Source: Anas platyrhynchos | Taxonomy: Eukaryota > Chordata > Aves > Anseriformes > Anatidae | Assembly: GCF_047663525.1 (NCBI RefSeq) | Contig: NC_092590.1 | Location: 15,086,001 to 15,150,000, forward strand | Direction of reading: 5' to 3' | DNA length: 64,000 nucleotides | Shown here: positions 44,801 through 56,500 of the stretch, in pieces | Numbering within the stretch: position 1 is the first letter of the stretch | How the letters are laid out: each line of letters opens with the position of its first letter | Translations under genes and position numbers: made by a program | Notes under the pieces: model-generated | The model's database searches: none | The model's input: only the letters and a program-made list of their open reading frames with translations | Told to the model about the DNA's origin: nothing

Positions 44801-46596
44801 TCTGGGATGAATAATTTTCCTCACCTCATGATCCAAGAGAATAGAGGCAAAACACGCTGAGTACATCTCTTCATACTTACTTTCTCTGTTTCACACTGTT
44901 TAGAAAAAATCTGGAGAAGGGCCTGGTCACCACCTTCTGCTGCAGTGTGCCTGACTGGCTGGTGACGCTGGCTCAGAGTCATGTTTGCCTGTGAGTAACA
45001 TCCCTAAGGAGGTGGTTGCACGTATGACACAGATGGCATCTTCAAGAAATGTGGGTGCCAGGTTTTTACAATCCTCTTTAAACATGTGCTAGAACCTTTC
45101 ATTTATTTATTTTTTCATTTTTTATTTGCTATTTCGGTGCCTTCCTCTTGACATGGCAAACTTAAGAGGAAAAAAAAATAGTACAAACAAACCACCATCA
45201 ACAAACCACCACTTCTGTCCTTCCTTGGAAAAGTCCAGTCTGCCTATTTGAATCTTCTTCCATGTTTTGGAAAGGATTGCAGCTTCTTGACAAAGCATGA
45301 AAAAGTCAATTTGCTTCCTTAAAGCACCGAACTTCTGCAAAAAATCAGCCTAAGGCAAGCATCTAGCATAGGACCCGTTAAACTGAAATACCTGAAATTT
45401 GGCAATGTTCTAAGCATTTAAAGCCGGGATTGTATAAGAAGAGAGGTTTGACTAAAAACAACACTACTGTCATTTAAGACTTGAATTTAAGAATAAACTT
45501 ATGAAATGCCTTGTGCTGACTGAAGTGATGTATGTAATATAATTCTATTATTTACTCTTGTTCTGGATTTTTGTTGTTGTGTTGTGGTAACATGCTGTGT
45601 CTATTTTGCATGACATTTGGGGAACTAGAAAGTTGGGGCCTTGCTTGCCAGATCTCTCTTGTTGTTGTGGACTTTGTTATCAAATTCTGTAAAAAGAAGA
45701 AGAAAAAAAAACAAACCATCTTTATCTTGCAAGGCTAAATCACATTGTTGTTGTTTCTGGTCAGAAGGGTTTATAGCCGAAACTGTCATTTCCATTTTTG
45801 GGGATGAGCTTCTGTAGATGGTAATTCAGGGTATTAATGCCTTCCTAGATGTATGGTTACATGTAATACTCCAAATATTTATAGGGGTTACTCAGTTTAG
45901 TGTGTGGGGGGGGGAGAAAAATGAGAGTAATAGTCTCTGAACATACAGGCTGTAAGGGACACATCTTAACTATTTGATATGTTTTTTTTGAAGGCAGGCT
46001 GTTGTGCTGTGGTTAAATTTTTTTGTGTGAGCGGTGAGCCACTAACAAACCGGAGCATTGCTGCTTTACAGCATGGCATTGATGGCCTCGGATACTCACC
46101 AGGAAGAGGAACAGGAGTGGTAACAAGCAGCAGCAGTGATAGTAAAAGCCAGGAGCAGGTTCCACAGTTAGCAGATTGCCCAGCGCGAGTCAGTGAAGGC
46201 ACAGCTTCCCAGCTAGCAGGCGGGAGGGGGACCCAAAACTGAGTATTGCAAGAGATTCAGGGCTCATGTTTATCAAGAGAAGTCATATGATCCTACTACA
46301 CCTTAACTTGCCAACTTAGCTCTACTCTGGAGAACATCCTTTGCTGCAGTGCTTAGAGGGGAAAAAAAAAAAAAAAAAAGGGAAAAATAAAGAAAACTGT
46401 GCAATGTGTGTTTATGCCTACATCATGCCGAGGAGACACTTAACAGTAAATAATCTGTGTATCCCTGAGGTAAGATACTGTTTCTGCTTTCCCTGCACAG
46501 TACTGCTGCAGCACGGAGCTGATCCAAACATTCGGAACACCGACGGGAAATCTGCGCTGGATCTGGCAGACCCTTCAGCAAAAGCTGTGCTCACAG
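29333..46596 (+). CDS. TNKS: TNKS (tankyrase), exons 1-3, 3' end off the window
   Basis: Joined exons 29333-29876, 34489-34713, 46501-46596 (865 nt, 288 complete codons). Tankyrase poly-ADP-ribosylates targets such as axin, TRF1 and itself, acting in Wnt signalling, telomere release and spindle function; the catalytic domain is encoded far downstream. The N-terminus starts MAAAPRRSQ, then nine His (residues 10-18), a Pro/Gln-rich stretch and 19 consecutive Ser (105-123): the HPS region that separates TNKS from TNKS2. Ankyrin repeats begin at [20 protein letters not shown] and continue through [60 protein letters not shown] and [20 protein letters not shown], closely matching human TNKS. The ATG at 29333 (context CGAAGATGG) is preferred over an in-frame upstream ATG at 29279 because the family begins MAA.RRSQHHH. 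Confidence 0.97.
29360..29386 (+). repeat. CAC triplet repeat encoding nine His
   Basis: Nine consecutive CAC codons with no interruption. The human protein, as I remember it, has six. A pure triplet tract of this kind is likely to vary in length. Confidence 0.9.
29645..29701 (+). repeat. TCN repeat encoding 19 Ser
   Basis: Nineteen Ser codons, mostly TCC, interrupted by TCA and TCG. Part of the TNKS HPS domain. The mixed codons suggest it is more stable than the His tract. Confidence 0.9.
29877..34488 (+). other. TNKS intron 1 (4.6 kb)
   Basis: Non-coding between GTGGGT and TCTTACAG. A poly-A run of about 20 lies at 31976-31995. A tandem pair of GGAATTCTTCCAG lies near 33880-33906. No interspersed repeat or RNA gene recognised. 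Confidence 0.85.
34489..34713 (+). CDS. TNKS: TNKS coding exon 2
   Basis: 225 nt, acceptor TTCTCTTACAG, donor ATTG|GTAAGT, phase 1 at both ends. Encodes [60 protein letters not shown] and [14 protein letters not shown], ankyrin repeats almost identical to human. Frame-neutral if skipped. Confidence 0.97.
36924..37032 (-). mobile_element. CR1 LINE 3'-end fragment
   Basis: ACAGAATCGTTAAGATTGGA, AAAGACTCTTAAGGTCATCA and AGTCCAACC mark the reverse complement of a CR1 3' end, followed by ACTAATGCTGTCAAGTCCAC and CTAAGTGCCACGTCC as in a common avian CR1 subfamily. About 110 bp, antisense to TNKS. Confidence 0.85.
38601..38810 (-). mobile_element. Old CR1 LINE fragment
   Basis: AGTTGGAGACTGCCTACAAA, GATCATAGAGTCCACCTGCC and GGGCTAACCAGAAGTTAAA, followed after a gap by AAGAAATTTTTCCTCC, CAAACCTCCCC and CCTGTCACTGGTTATCAG, match CR1 in reverse orientation with an internal deletion. 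Confidence 0.75.
40440..40600. repeat. Possible avian interspersed repeat
   Basis: TCCCACGGGATGCCATCCTT, GGCAGCAGCTCTTCAAGGTC and TGCTCCAGAATGGGTTCC resemble a dispersed bird sequence I have seen, but I cannot name the family or its ends. A 184-residue open frame at 40154-40708 spans it and is probably not a gene. Confidence 0.3.
43105..43123. repeat. Near-perfect palindrome
   Basis: TCTAGACAC at 43105-43113 and GTGTCTAGA at 43115-43123 form a perfect 9-bp inverted repeat around one central base. No function evident. Confidence 0.7.
43800..44127 (-). mobile_element. CR1 LINE fragment (3' part)
   Basis: TTCAGAATAAAGAATTTCTT, CCATTCCCCCTTGTCCTATC, CTTCTCTTCTCCAGGCTGAA and CAGAGCTGAGCATGGTGCTC are CR1 segments in reverse orientation. 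Borders the composite at 44128-44640. Ends approximate. Confidence 0.85.
44128..44183 (+). mobile_element. CR1 3' tail in opposite orientation
   Basis: GATGTTCAGAGGTCCCTTCC, AGCCTCAGCCATTCTGTGAT form a forward CR1 3' end, lying between two reverse-oriented CR1 blocks. Suggests nested insertion or rearrangement. Confidence 0.7.
44184..44640 (-). pseudogene. Broken CR1 reverse-transcriptase region
   Basis: On the minus strand an open frame (44464 downwards) encodes [40 protein letters not shown] and [16 protein letters not shown], the central part of the CR1 ORF2 reverse transcriptase including the motif-A region ([11 protein letters not shown]). It has no beginning or end of the ORF and runs into an unrelated CR1 tail, so it is a dead fragment. 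Confidence 0.85.
46501..46596 (+). CDS. TNKS: TNKS coding exon 3
   Basis: 96 nt, acceptor CCCTGCACAG, donor ACAG|GTAAGA, phase 1 at both ends. Encodes [20 protein letters not shown] and [12 protein letters not shown]. The next exon, expected to start EYKKDELLEAAR, is not found before 64000. Confidence 0.96.
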
Positions 46597-49500
46597 GTAA
46601 GATGCATACGTCTTGCAGTGGTGTTCCCTGTACTTCATTGTGTGTGTGTTAAGTTCAGCATCTTAAAAAGCCTTCTGCCTTTTTGGATTTTCTTCTGTGT
46701 AAGAGAATTTTAAACCTGTGTCTTTTACCAGGTTTCGTTTTGATGTAACTGTCCTTAATCTGCTGTGCTGCTGTGGGTTTGCTTATTCTACTGCTGGCAA
46801 AGATGTAATTGTCATAACATCATTCATTATTCAATGCATTTCTGTGTTGTTATTTTTTTTTTAATTGCTAACCAATATGTGAATTGAATAAGAGCCCTTA
46901 CAAAAAAAAAAAAAGGAAGAAATTCAGGTCAGCTTTTTAAGACCTTCAGTGTTGAACAAGCAAGGACGTTTGTATAACTACATGAGTACCTGTGATCTGA
47001 AAGACAACCTGCTCTACCGACTGCAGAGACTAGCAGTTACCTTATATTTTTGCATGCAAATCTGTGTGCCACCCTTGCCTTCTTCCTCTTCATGAGTCAT
47101 TTTATGTAGAAGTCTTTGTCACCCACTGATTATTTTTTTTGAGGGACTACTAATTGCCAAATATTGCTTTTCATGAAAATATTCTACAGATACAACTTTG
47201 TTTTAGCACAGCTTTGTTTTTTTGTTGATTTTGTTTGCTTGCTTGTTTTTACAACTTGACTGCTGTAGCATACCAGTAAGCATTAAAATTTTAATTTAGT
47301 AGCCTGTCAAATCAATATTGAGAAATACGTGCTCCTCTGTGCAGGTTTTGATATGTAGGAAATACTGTTTAGAACAGATTAAACTTGGATTTAAAAACAA
47401 ATACAAGTAGATTTATAGAAAGGAATTCAGCAGCTGAGCTTCATTTAAAGAAATAGCTGTTTCCCTTTTCTTGTCTTTATTTCCCCTATTTTCTCTTTTT
47501 ATTGACAGCATAACTTCCAGGTTACGTGCTTTACAGCACCCATGTTCTTTCTTCAGATGATGATCAATGCTCACCAGCTCCTTTTACTTTGTCAAGAACA
47601 CTTCCTCCTCTTCTCTTTCCAGTGCATTGACTGCTATACGTAATTACCTACATCTCCGCAGTGATTTGAGAGTACATTTAGAACAATGCTTTTTAAACAC
47701 ATACGATTCAGTTTAATTACTCAGTGTCAAATTTAAGCACGTTTCTCCAGTGTTAACACTAACGGTAGGCATGCTGAGCAGGTTAATACAATTTTTGGCT
47801 GATAATTTTCGCTGTTATACAGATGTTGAGGATGGAAAGGGCACAAGGGAGCCAAAGTAACCAAAGGTAAAAGGTGTTAAGGGACATTCAGTTGTGGGAA
47901 CTTGGAATATGTACGTTATGGAGAGGCCTGGCTCGGATATGCTGTTCAGACTGCTCAAAGATAAATCCAGGGCATAGCAAAAGACTTAAGGTCTGTGATG
48001 ATGCTGTGTTGACGACGTTGTGTGCCTTCCCCATTGACTTTTCATGGCTCTGGATCAGCACCATGTGCTTTAGGCCAAGGAGAGGGCAATGTGTCATCGC
48101 AAACCAGTGAGGTGGCTGAGAAGCAGCCCTCTGGGAATGTCTGCTCCAATGCAGCAAGCGCTTTGCCCCGGCCTCATCCCAAATGCCCCATGCAAGAGCA
48201 TTCACTGTCTAAGCCCCTGAAATGAGTGGATGTTAACACACAAAATATAAAAAGCATGTACACAGCAACACTTATGCTACTTAGGTGTTTTATTGTTAAT
48301 AAGAGGAGGTAATTTTGGGGTGTGTTTTATTCTCCCTAGCAAGAAAAATCAATTTTCAGTTTTATCAGCTTTGTCCTCAAGGTGGCTCTGGGCTACGCTG
48401 GGCTCTCTGTGCTGCGCACCCGAGCTCCAAGCTGTGTAAACAGGGCTTGAATCTGGCTTAAGCTGCTGCATGCCTCACAATATACTGAAAAAGCTTAAAT
48501 GGCATGCTGGATGCCATTTAAATTGAAGCTTTTTTCCAGTTTAGTTGTTCTGGATGCTGCCCTGCTTTCTAGTATCTCTGTTAGGCCGCTACTTTCTCAT
48601 TCCTTTTCCATATGCTATCATCTTCAGGTCTGCCCTCATCTCTTTGAAAGAAGGAGGCTTAAGGGATTTCTTAGGCTACATCTGGATTGTGATAATCTTT
48701 AGCTACAGCAATGCTTTTTAATTAGGCGCATGTAGACTTTAAAGGTATTACTGGATTGAGAACGAGTGGGATATATTAACTTAATTTTCGGTATTTAGTG
48801 TTGAAAGCGGGGATTTTTAGGGCTTTTAAAAGTGAAGTACTCCTGAAAGTACAATCTGTAATAGTTACTGTGTCTTTAAGCAGCATATATGGCACTGCTG
48901 TTTTCATGACGTTATTTTTGGTGCATTTTTCTATCAGGGTCTGTGACAATAATAAAGTTTTTTTTTTTTTCCACACTGCTGCTCTATTGATTGTTGGAGG
49001 GCAGAGTTCCTTTCATCACTATTTTTTGGACCAAGATCACGCATAGATGTTAATCATTTTGCAAATGGTCTGTGTTGGTATTCTCTTTTTGACTTACAGT
49101 CCAGAAAAAAGCGAACAGAAACCTTGTTGATAACTGATGCAGTCTTTTCAATTTGACAAAGGATTCTGCATGGGTTTTAGAAAGGATGCTCCCTCTGCAT
49201 AAAAAACATTTCTAGGTGTTCTGGCAGCAAATGCTGAATCCACAATGATTTGTTCTTTTCTGTCTCCCAGTCTAGAATAATGTATAGGATCTTTTTCTCC
49301 TGAATTACAGAAAGGGTATGTAATGCAGTGGTTTCTGGGATGATTTCCAGCAATTTTCTTATAATGTTCTCTTCTAAAACACGTGTTTTATAAATGTTAT
49401 GCAATGCAAATGAAAGGCTAATATTTTGATGGAAATGAACTTAGAAAATTTCTTTCTAAACTGCAGTGAATTTTATGCAAATCAGACGACACATTCCAGC

Positions 49501-50520
49501 TGCTAATAAAAGAAAGTTAAAAAAAATAAAAATAAACTTACAGAAATGGAGAACCTGCATTTTACTGCTGAAATGGGAAAGCCGTCTTTTTCCCCTTCTG
49601 CAGGGTAAACACCATTTGTGTGAGCCAAGCACTTCATGACTGAGAGGGCAATGATTTTTTGTCTCCTTTCATAGTATCCTATACTGTTCTTCAATTAGGT
49701 TGTCAGAAAAGGATTATCATAATCTTTTTCTCTAGACCAAAGTCTCCAAAAATATATCCCATCTGATAAACAGATGTGTTGCATCAGATTAATATCCTAA
49801 TTATTTTTTGTTAATTTAAATGTGTTTGGGATGTGTGCTTTCTGAGGTGGGGACTCTGTACATAGCACCATGGGACTCCCAGCCAGAACAGAGCGTTTGG
49901 GAGCTGTTGCAGTGCAGGTCATGTTACTCTTCATTATTCTCTCGATCTGCTCATTGCCCTTTTAAATATTCACATCCCTTTGTCTTTCCTGTACAGTATA
50001 TGAAGAACCAACAATATGGTTAATGTGAATGATTTATTTTTAAATTTCACACAATTATGCTTTTTGTCACTTCTGTTTATTTTCTGCTATTTGGAAATGC
50101 TTTTTCTCTGTGGATGGTTTTTCTTGGTACTCGAGCAGTTTCCAAAGCTGTTAGCAGGAGCTAAGGTTGGATAATGTATTCTAGACTGTGTCGCGTTAAA
50201 GGGATGTAGCTGATTAACCGTTACGGGCCCGGTTGGATTCAGAGTGCTGAACCAGTCGGACATTCACCAAAACTGGGGGTCCGTTCGGACATTCACCAAA
50301 AATGCATTAACCGTCTGGGGGTGTGGTTAGATTCAGAACACTGAACTATCACGGATAACCACCCTCACCCTAGTTGCATTAATGAGAGCTATCACAATGC
50401 AATCAAGTATGGTTTATTACAGCAACAGATAATCAGGTTCTTTTGGATTGCCGGTGATAGTGACTGTCTGCAAAAGCAAGCTAGTATGCATGAAATACAC
50501 AGGTGTTATAGGTGTTCTAG

Positions 50521-50637
50521 GTGTGGGTTCTAGGTGTGGGTTCTAGGTGTGGGTTCTAGGTGTGGGTTCTAGGTGTGGGTTCTAGGTGTGGGTTCTAGGT
50601 GTGGGTTCTAGGTGTGGGTTCTAGGTGTGCAGCCTAG
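50521..50637 (+). repeat. 13-bp minisatellite, eight perfect units
   Basis: GTGTGGGTTCTAG repeats perfectly eight times (50521-50624), then a degenerate unit (50625-50637); shorter degenerate copies precede it (about 50502-50520). G-rich on the plus strand, inside the LTR-like block. Confidence 0.95.
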
Positions 50638-51038
50638 AAATAAACGCGTTAAAAGAATCAAAGACTCTATAGAGATTTATAAGCAAATATTCAGATCTCA
50701 CCCAAAGGCGTCCCAATGGGGGGGGAAGAGAGGCTCAGCCCGTCGACTGATCCCAGGAGTCAGGAGGTCCTAAGGATGTTGTATGTCCTCGGGATGGTAT
50801 CTCCCCTGACGATGGTATCTTCCCTAACATCCCCTCTCTCTTGGGGCAATTTATATTATTTTCTATCTTTTAGGTGGAGCTTGAGTGGCTCTAGTCAAGC
50901 ATATCTTAGTTATGATTGGTGTAAAGTTTTCCCGTTTCCGTTTAAAGTAATAGGCTCCGAGAAATTCAGAGCGCATGCTCAGTGAGGGGTGGTCGCACCT
51001 TGGAGGCGGGTAGCTTTTGGGATGGAGGTGTGTTTTGG

Positions 51039-51060
51039 TATTATAATGATATTATAATGA
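51039..51060 (+). repeat. Tandem 11-bp duplication
   Basis: TATTATAATGA occurs twice head to tail in the LTR-like block. Confidence 0.9.
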
Positions 51061-53329
51061 GCAAAAAGTACACTAGGGTACAGCATTTGTGAAAACATGA
51101 CAGGTCTTTGGCTTAGGGTGGCAAAAAGTGCAGCTTTGTGCACAAGAACAATCGAGGCCCCACCTGATTACAGAGCCTAGCCGTGGTGTCTCCACTCCAC
51201 TCTATGCTCCGTGGTGTTCCTTAGAGCTAGCACACCAAGTTTCCCCAGCGCGATAGCATCTAAGGTTGGGAGCCTAGGGAACGCTCAGGTAATGCAGTTA
51301 TGCCCTACCCTGAAAGCCTCTTCAAAGCTGTACCTTTTCCTTAAAAGTGTGAATGTTAGTTTTATTTTCCTAGTTACTTCAGGCATTTACACCACAGACT
51401 GTTCCACATCACTCTTTTGCAAGGCTGCTTTTTACTGGCTTCAAGCATTAAATCCTTGAAAGAGGTCAAAATGAAGGAAGTTTGGAAACTGCTGTCACTC
51501 CAGATTAAAGAAAGAATTTCTGGGGGGAGGAGATAATGTCTTGTTTGTAAAAATAATAAATTTCTGAAGTTAAGACTCTGATCATCCTACTTGCTATGGA
51601 AATGTCTTTTATAAACAAATTACTTAGGTCCTGTTGAGCTTTCTTCACTTACGTCTTTTGGATGTGAAGGACCGCTTGATGAGTTAAAGTACAGCTGGGC
51701 TAAGGTTATCAAAGTGCTAATGAGGATTCATGTTTTCATCTATTTGTCAACTTTCAAATTTAAATGGGGAGCGTAGTCCCTTCATTAAAGTATGGTCGCA
51801 CAGATTTTTGAAGTGAGCTGCCACTTACATATGATTTGCCTGCCAGGAAGGGAAAAATCTGGTATTTCACTACAAAAGTTTACTGATAATTTTTAGAATG
51901 GAAAATGGGCAATAGGCACACCTAACCCGTTTTAGAATTACCAGGTTGAGAAGAGAGCATTTTAGCTTGGGTTAGTTTAATTTTTACTGTTTGACTGTTG
52001 AATCCCAAATTCCTTCCTTCTGGGTTGGTGATATTTCCTTGTTCTCATGATTCTGAAAGCGTCCTGGATTGGATAGCCACTAGCACTTCCTTTTGGTTTC
52101 ATGAAAGTATTTTCTCACCTGCAAACCTCCTCCACCTTTGCTTTTGTTGATCTAGTTCTTTTGTAGTGTACTCTGCAATCAAATCATTTAGACAACGTGG
52201 AGCTTCTGTCTTTAAAAACATCATAAGCAGCACTTACAGAAAGAGAAATGTTTGTTAAGGTAAGAAGGGCAGAAACTGCTAGCATAATTTGGGCTCTCCA
52301 TTTGTCTGGATCATCATCCTTTCTGACAGTGACCAGGATTCACAGACTTAGAGAAAAGCACAAGAAACCCATCAGCTGAGGAATGAATATCCTTGCCCTG
52401 CAGAAAACTTTCACCTTACTTTTAGATAAGCTGTTGGCATACATCTTAAAAGCAAGAGGTATTACACAAGTACTGGAAAAGGCTTTGAGTGTATCTTTTT
52501 GATTATACGTGTAGCCTTCAGGCAGGTCTGCTGTCTTCACTTTTACCAGGACAACCTTGGAATGAAAGATGCCATCTGCTCAAGTTCGCTGGTACAGGTG
52601 CCATATGATGCTTTTATGTTTGGAGTCCTTGGTGATACTTTACATCTACTTTCTGGAGATTTATGAGAACTATTAGCTTCCCTTCAGGAATGCAGGGGAC
52701 ATTGTTTATCCAGTCTTTGGAATGACTGAAGGAAAATGGACTTGTAACATAGACCTAGCCTGAAGGCTGCTATTCAAGCAGCCCTCATTTAAAAGTTCTA
52801 ACTGCATGGGTATATAAATCTGTGAATCAATGTGTACTCTCCTGTTCTTAGAGATTTTTTTTTTTAATTTTATTTTTTACAAATATAACAAGATAGTCAA
52901 AATTGAAATAATCTCATTCAGCATATGGCTTAGTTCCCACTTTCCCCTTTGAGAGAAATACACAGGTCTTTGAGGAGGTCAGGAGGAAAATAGCTGCCTT
53001 TCTCAGTTCTGACGTGGCCACAACTCAATTTCGTTTTACGTTTCTTTGCTTTCACCTTGAGAAGAGAGGAATGAATGCTTATCTTTCTGTTCTAGATGCC
53101 ATGCAGTACTTTGTGCACTTGTGTTTTTTCCTCTTCAAGAAGAGCTGTCCTTTTTCTTTACTGTCTACATGTAAAGTTTTAGTTTAGTGGAGATCGGGTT
53201 TCACTTGTGTCAGTAACAATATCAGTGATTCTCTTAACACTTCCCAGCACTACATTATTCTATCAAGCTAATATATCTAGATTTGAGCATTGTGTTCTGG
53301 TATAACATACAATTTACTTCCATAGATTT

Positions 53330-53556
53330 AATTCATAGAATCATAGAATATCCCGAGTTGGAAGGGACCCACAAGGATCATCGAGCCCGATTCATGGATC
53401 CCCAAAGGACCACCCAAAAAAATCAAACCATGTGTCTGAGAGCGTCCCTTCCCTCGACTGACTGGCAGTGCCATGCTTGATGCACGCCAGGGTATGGTTG
53501 GCCCTCCTGGCCATCAAGGCACACTGCTGGCTCATGGTCAGCTTGCTGTTTCTTCT
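53330..53556 (-). mobile_element. CR1 LINE fragment
   Basis: Begins ATTCATAGAATCATAGAATA then CCCGAGTTGGAAGGGACCCA, the reverse of a CR1 3' end, and continues through CATGTGTCTGAGAGCG and a separate CR1-like piece GGCACACTGCTGGCTCATGG. Antisense to TNKS. Confidence 0.85.
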
Positions 53557-56500
53557 AATTTTTTTTTCTTTTTTTTTCTTGATCTGGTAGTTGAATAATT
53601 TAAATGTTTCCTTCAATGTGGTAGATAAAGCAAATTGGAATTGGTGTTAATCATAAAGCAAACACGGTACTCCCAATTTTAATCATGCTTTCAAGTGTCT
53701 GGTTCTTGAAAGCTACTTGCTCCCCATTTAATAACTAATTTATTGAATTTCTTATTGAAGGAATTTGTGCAAGGATTTATGTGAGCCGCTGCATATGTTC
53801 TGCTGCCTACATTTTCTGTTTCCATGCCCTAATGTGCTTGGCTTTCTTTCTAGTGTATCTCTGCATGATCACTTTTATAGTACTTAGAACCTATCATTAT
53901 TCTAGAACTCCCTTCTGTCTCCTTGTTTCCCGTGTTAGAGGTGAGCACTGTCATCTTCACCTTCTGTTTAAATCTAGTTGTTTGTCTTGAAATGACTTCC
54001 TTGGAGCGTGGCTGTCCGACTGGGTCAGGCAACTTTTATTGTCTGTATCCTTAATTTAGATGAGTTGAAAGTTTGTAGAGTGTGTTGTGTAGGTGGTCCA
54101 ATAAGATGCATTGCAGGATTCAAGATTTTATACTTCTCTGAAAAGCATGGTTTTGATTTACACCATTCCCTTTTCCAGACTTTTTACTCTTTCAGCTTTC
54201 TTTTTTCCCTTAATTTGGATTATTTTAAGAAGTGCTTCACATGGAGTTAAACTCTTCCCTTGTCAAATAAGCAAATTATCCTTTCACAGCTTTTATGAAG
54301 CGCCTGAGTGCAGTCTTTCAGTTACCTGACTCTTAGCCCTGCAGTCTGCACAGACTTTGGATGCTTTGAAAGCTTTCAGAAATCTGATGTATGCAAATTT
54401 ATGTGGTCCACTGTACATAGCAAATCTTAAACAATATCAACCTCAAAAGAAGCTTTCCTTCCTAAAATTTGTTGTTACTCAGATGGACAGAATAACAAAT
54501 AAAATCTCTAAAACTTGTAAATAAAGAGCCCCAAATGTATTTTCCATACCCTAGGGAAGATAATTGCAGAAATGTATAAAGAGCGTTTCTGTCTGTAGCG
54601 TATCAGAGCATTGTCTTGTTTTGTTTTGTTTTGCCTTGAGCAATGACCAATCTTGCACGTTAGAGGAGAAGAAAGAAATTTCAGTAAATATTGATCAGAT
54701 AATTTTGTTTGTTCAGTCTAGGTTCCTTTTTGTTCCTTTTGAGTCAGATGTTTGTTGTTTTTTTAGCACCGTCAATGTTGTGCATTTCTGCTTGTTAGTA
54801 GTGCCTTCCAGCAATCCTCAAACCACATACTGCTTTGTTGTCTACTACACTTTCCCATTGTCCAATTGATAACTCTTAGGATTGTTGTCTCAAAGTGACC
54901 GTCTTACACTGTATAACGTACTGTATGGGATAATATGCCAGAGTACAGTGTTAAAACATGAATTGGTGAAGGAAGTTGTATGGTAGGACTTCTAAATTGT
55001 CTAGTTCTGCTCATAAACAGGATAACCATCCTGTAGTTCCAACTCTTTTGATGGATTTTTTTTGTGTTGTCTTTGATTGCTTTGAGCAATCATGGAACTA
55101 TCACAGTGGGTTTTTTGAGCTAACTGTATTATTCCTACAAACAGATGCTCCCACCGCTTTTGTTTTTCATGCTGTAACTTCAATAGCAGTCATGTATTTC
55201 TACTTTTTCTCTGAAAGCAGAGCCACATTAAAACTTTGAAAGTGCTGAGCACTCACAACTGCAGTCGTGGAGTCTGAATGTGTATAACATTTAGACCGTT
55301 TTTTTCTAGGCTGGACGGGTGAATCTGAAAGAATGCTAATGTTCTGTAAGGAAAATATTCTGACTAGGAAGTGGGAGAGGCAGACGATCTAATTTTACCT
55401 TTTATACACTTATTAAGACACAGATTTTGCTTACAGGACTGCTTACTGTTCCCCGATGCCTCATTCTGCAGGAAGGATAAGGATGGCTGTGCTCTGGGGA
55501 GGAATCAGGACTGCATGGAGAAGCAAAATGTTGTCCATATGGCTTCTGTTTCATTTGCTGCAGAAGTTGAAAGCAAGAGCGAATGGTGCAAGATGGGGGG
55601 AAAAAATCTTGAATATATGGTTAAAGCAGCTAAATATTTTCTTTGGATTTAGGGTTTTCTTTTTGATTGTGCTGCGAAGGTTCCTAGGTAATTTTGTGTC
55701 AGCATCGCTGACCAATATTTCTTTGTGATCTGAAGTTTCATTCTGATGCACTGAAGAACAAACTGTTTGCTGTTCTAGTTCATCTCTTCTCAACAGATTT
55801 AAAGATTCATTTCATCCTGCTTTAAAGCATCTAACTTTGAAGTGGATCGTGTGTTGTTTAGCTGCCTTCCAGCCAAGCAGGTGCTGGTAGAAAAGGTAGA
55901 ACATGGCAGCAGCGGTTCTTCCTAAACTTAGTGGTATCTGCTTACGTGGCTGGTTCTTGGAGTAGTCTTTATCTAGCTCTTCAGTCTTTATCATATCCTA
56001 ACCAACCCCTGGTACCAGTTCCAGGACCCATAGTTGTTCTCCTTAAGCTTCTTGTCTTGGTCCCCACTTCCTGTGAACATGTGCGTCTTGTACTTGGGAT
56101 CTTCCTCCTTTACTATGCCTCTCACTAGGCCTGTTGTTTCTTTTCTGAATCTTCTTCTAATCCTGGTTGCCTTATAAATTTTGTGATCTGTGTGATCTCT
56201 TCAGCTCCTCTGTCCAGCTAGCCTCCTGACTCTTTATCCCTTTCTTCTCTCTTTCTCCTCACCTACTTGTTCCCAGTTTTTGGTATGACTTCGTTCTTCT
56301 TTTTTTGAGCTAGCAAAATAACTCCTTTACAAGTGTTGAATAAGTGGCGAGATACTAAAATGATTTCATACTGTATAGATACAGTTATGTTTCAGACCGC
56401 TTAGTTGTAACTGTCCAACCTCCCTCTTCTATGCCAGTCACTTTTTAGCTTTCCATATTCCACTTTCACGAGAGTTGTTTGAATTTGGAGGAGAATGCAA

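Larger units (their letters stand above)
34714..46500 (+). other. TNKS intron 2 (11.8 kb)
   Basis: AT-rich non-coding DNA with CR1 remnants at 36924-37032, 38601-38810 and 43800-44640, a possible further repeat near 40440-40600, a near-palindrome at 43105-43123 and an 18-base poly-A run at 46362-46379. No coding or RNA gene recognised. Confidence 0.85.
50171..51259 (-). mobile_element. Probable solo LTR of an endogenous retrovirus
   Basis: About 1.1 kb distinct in composition from its surroundings. Read on the minus strand it has an AATAAA (in CTGTAATAAACC, near 50413) followed by a U5-like stretch ending near TTAACGCGACACAG. The U3-like part carries short tandem duplications and a minisatellite. 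CTAAGGTTGG occurs on both sides (50161-50170 and 51260-51269). No gag, pol or env coding is present. Class and exact ends are not resolved; no TG..CA pair with a clean short target duplication was found. Confidence 0.5.

Noticed and set aside
50521..50637. Interstitial telomere array
   Set aside because: The unit GTGTGGGTTCTAG is not TTAGGG; only the GGGTT core is similar.
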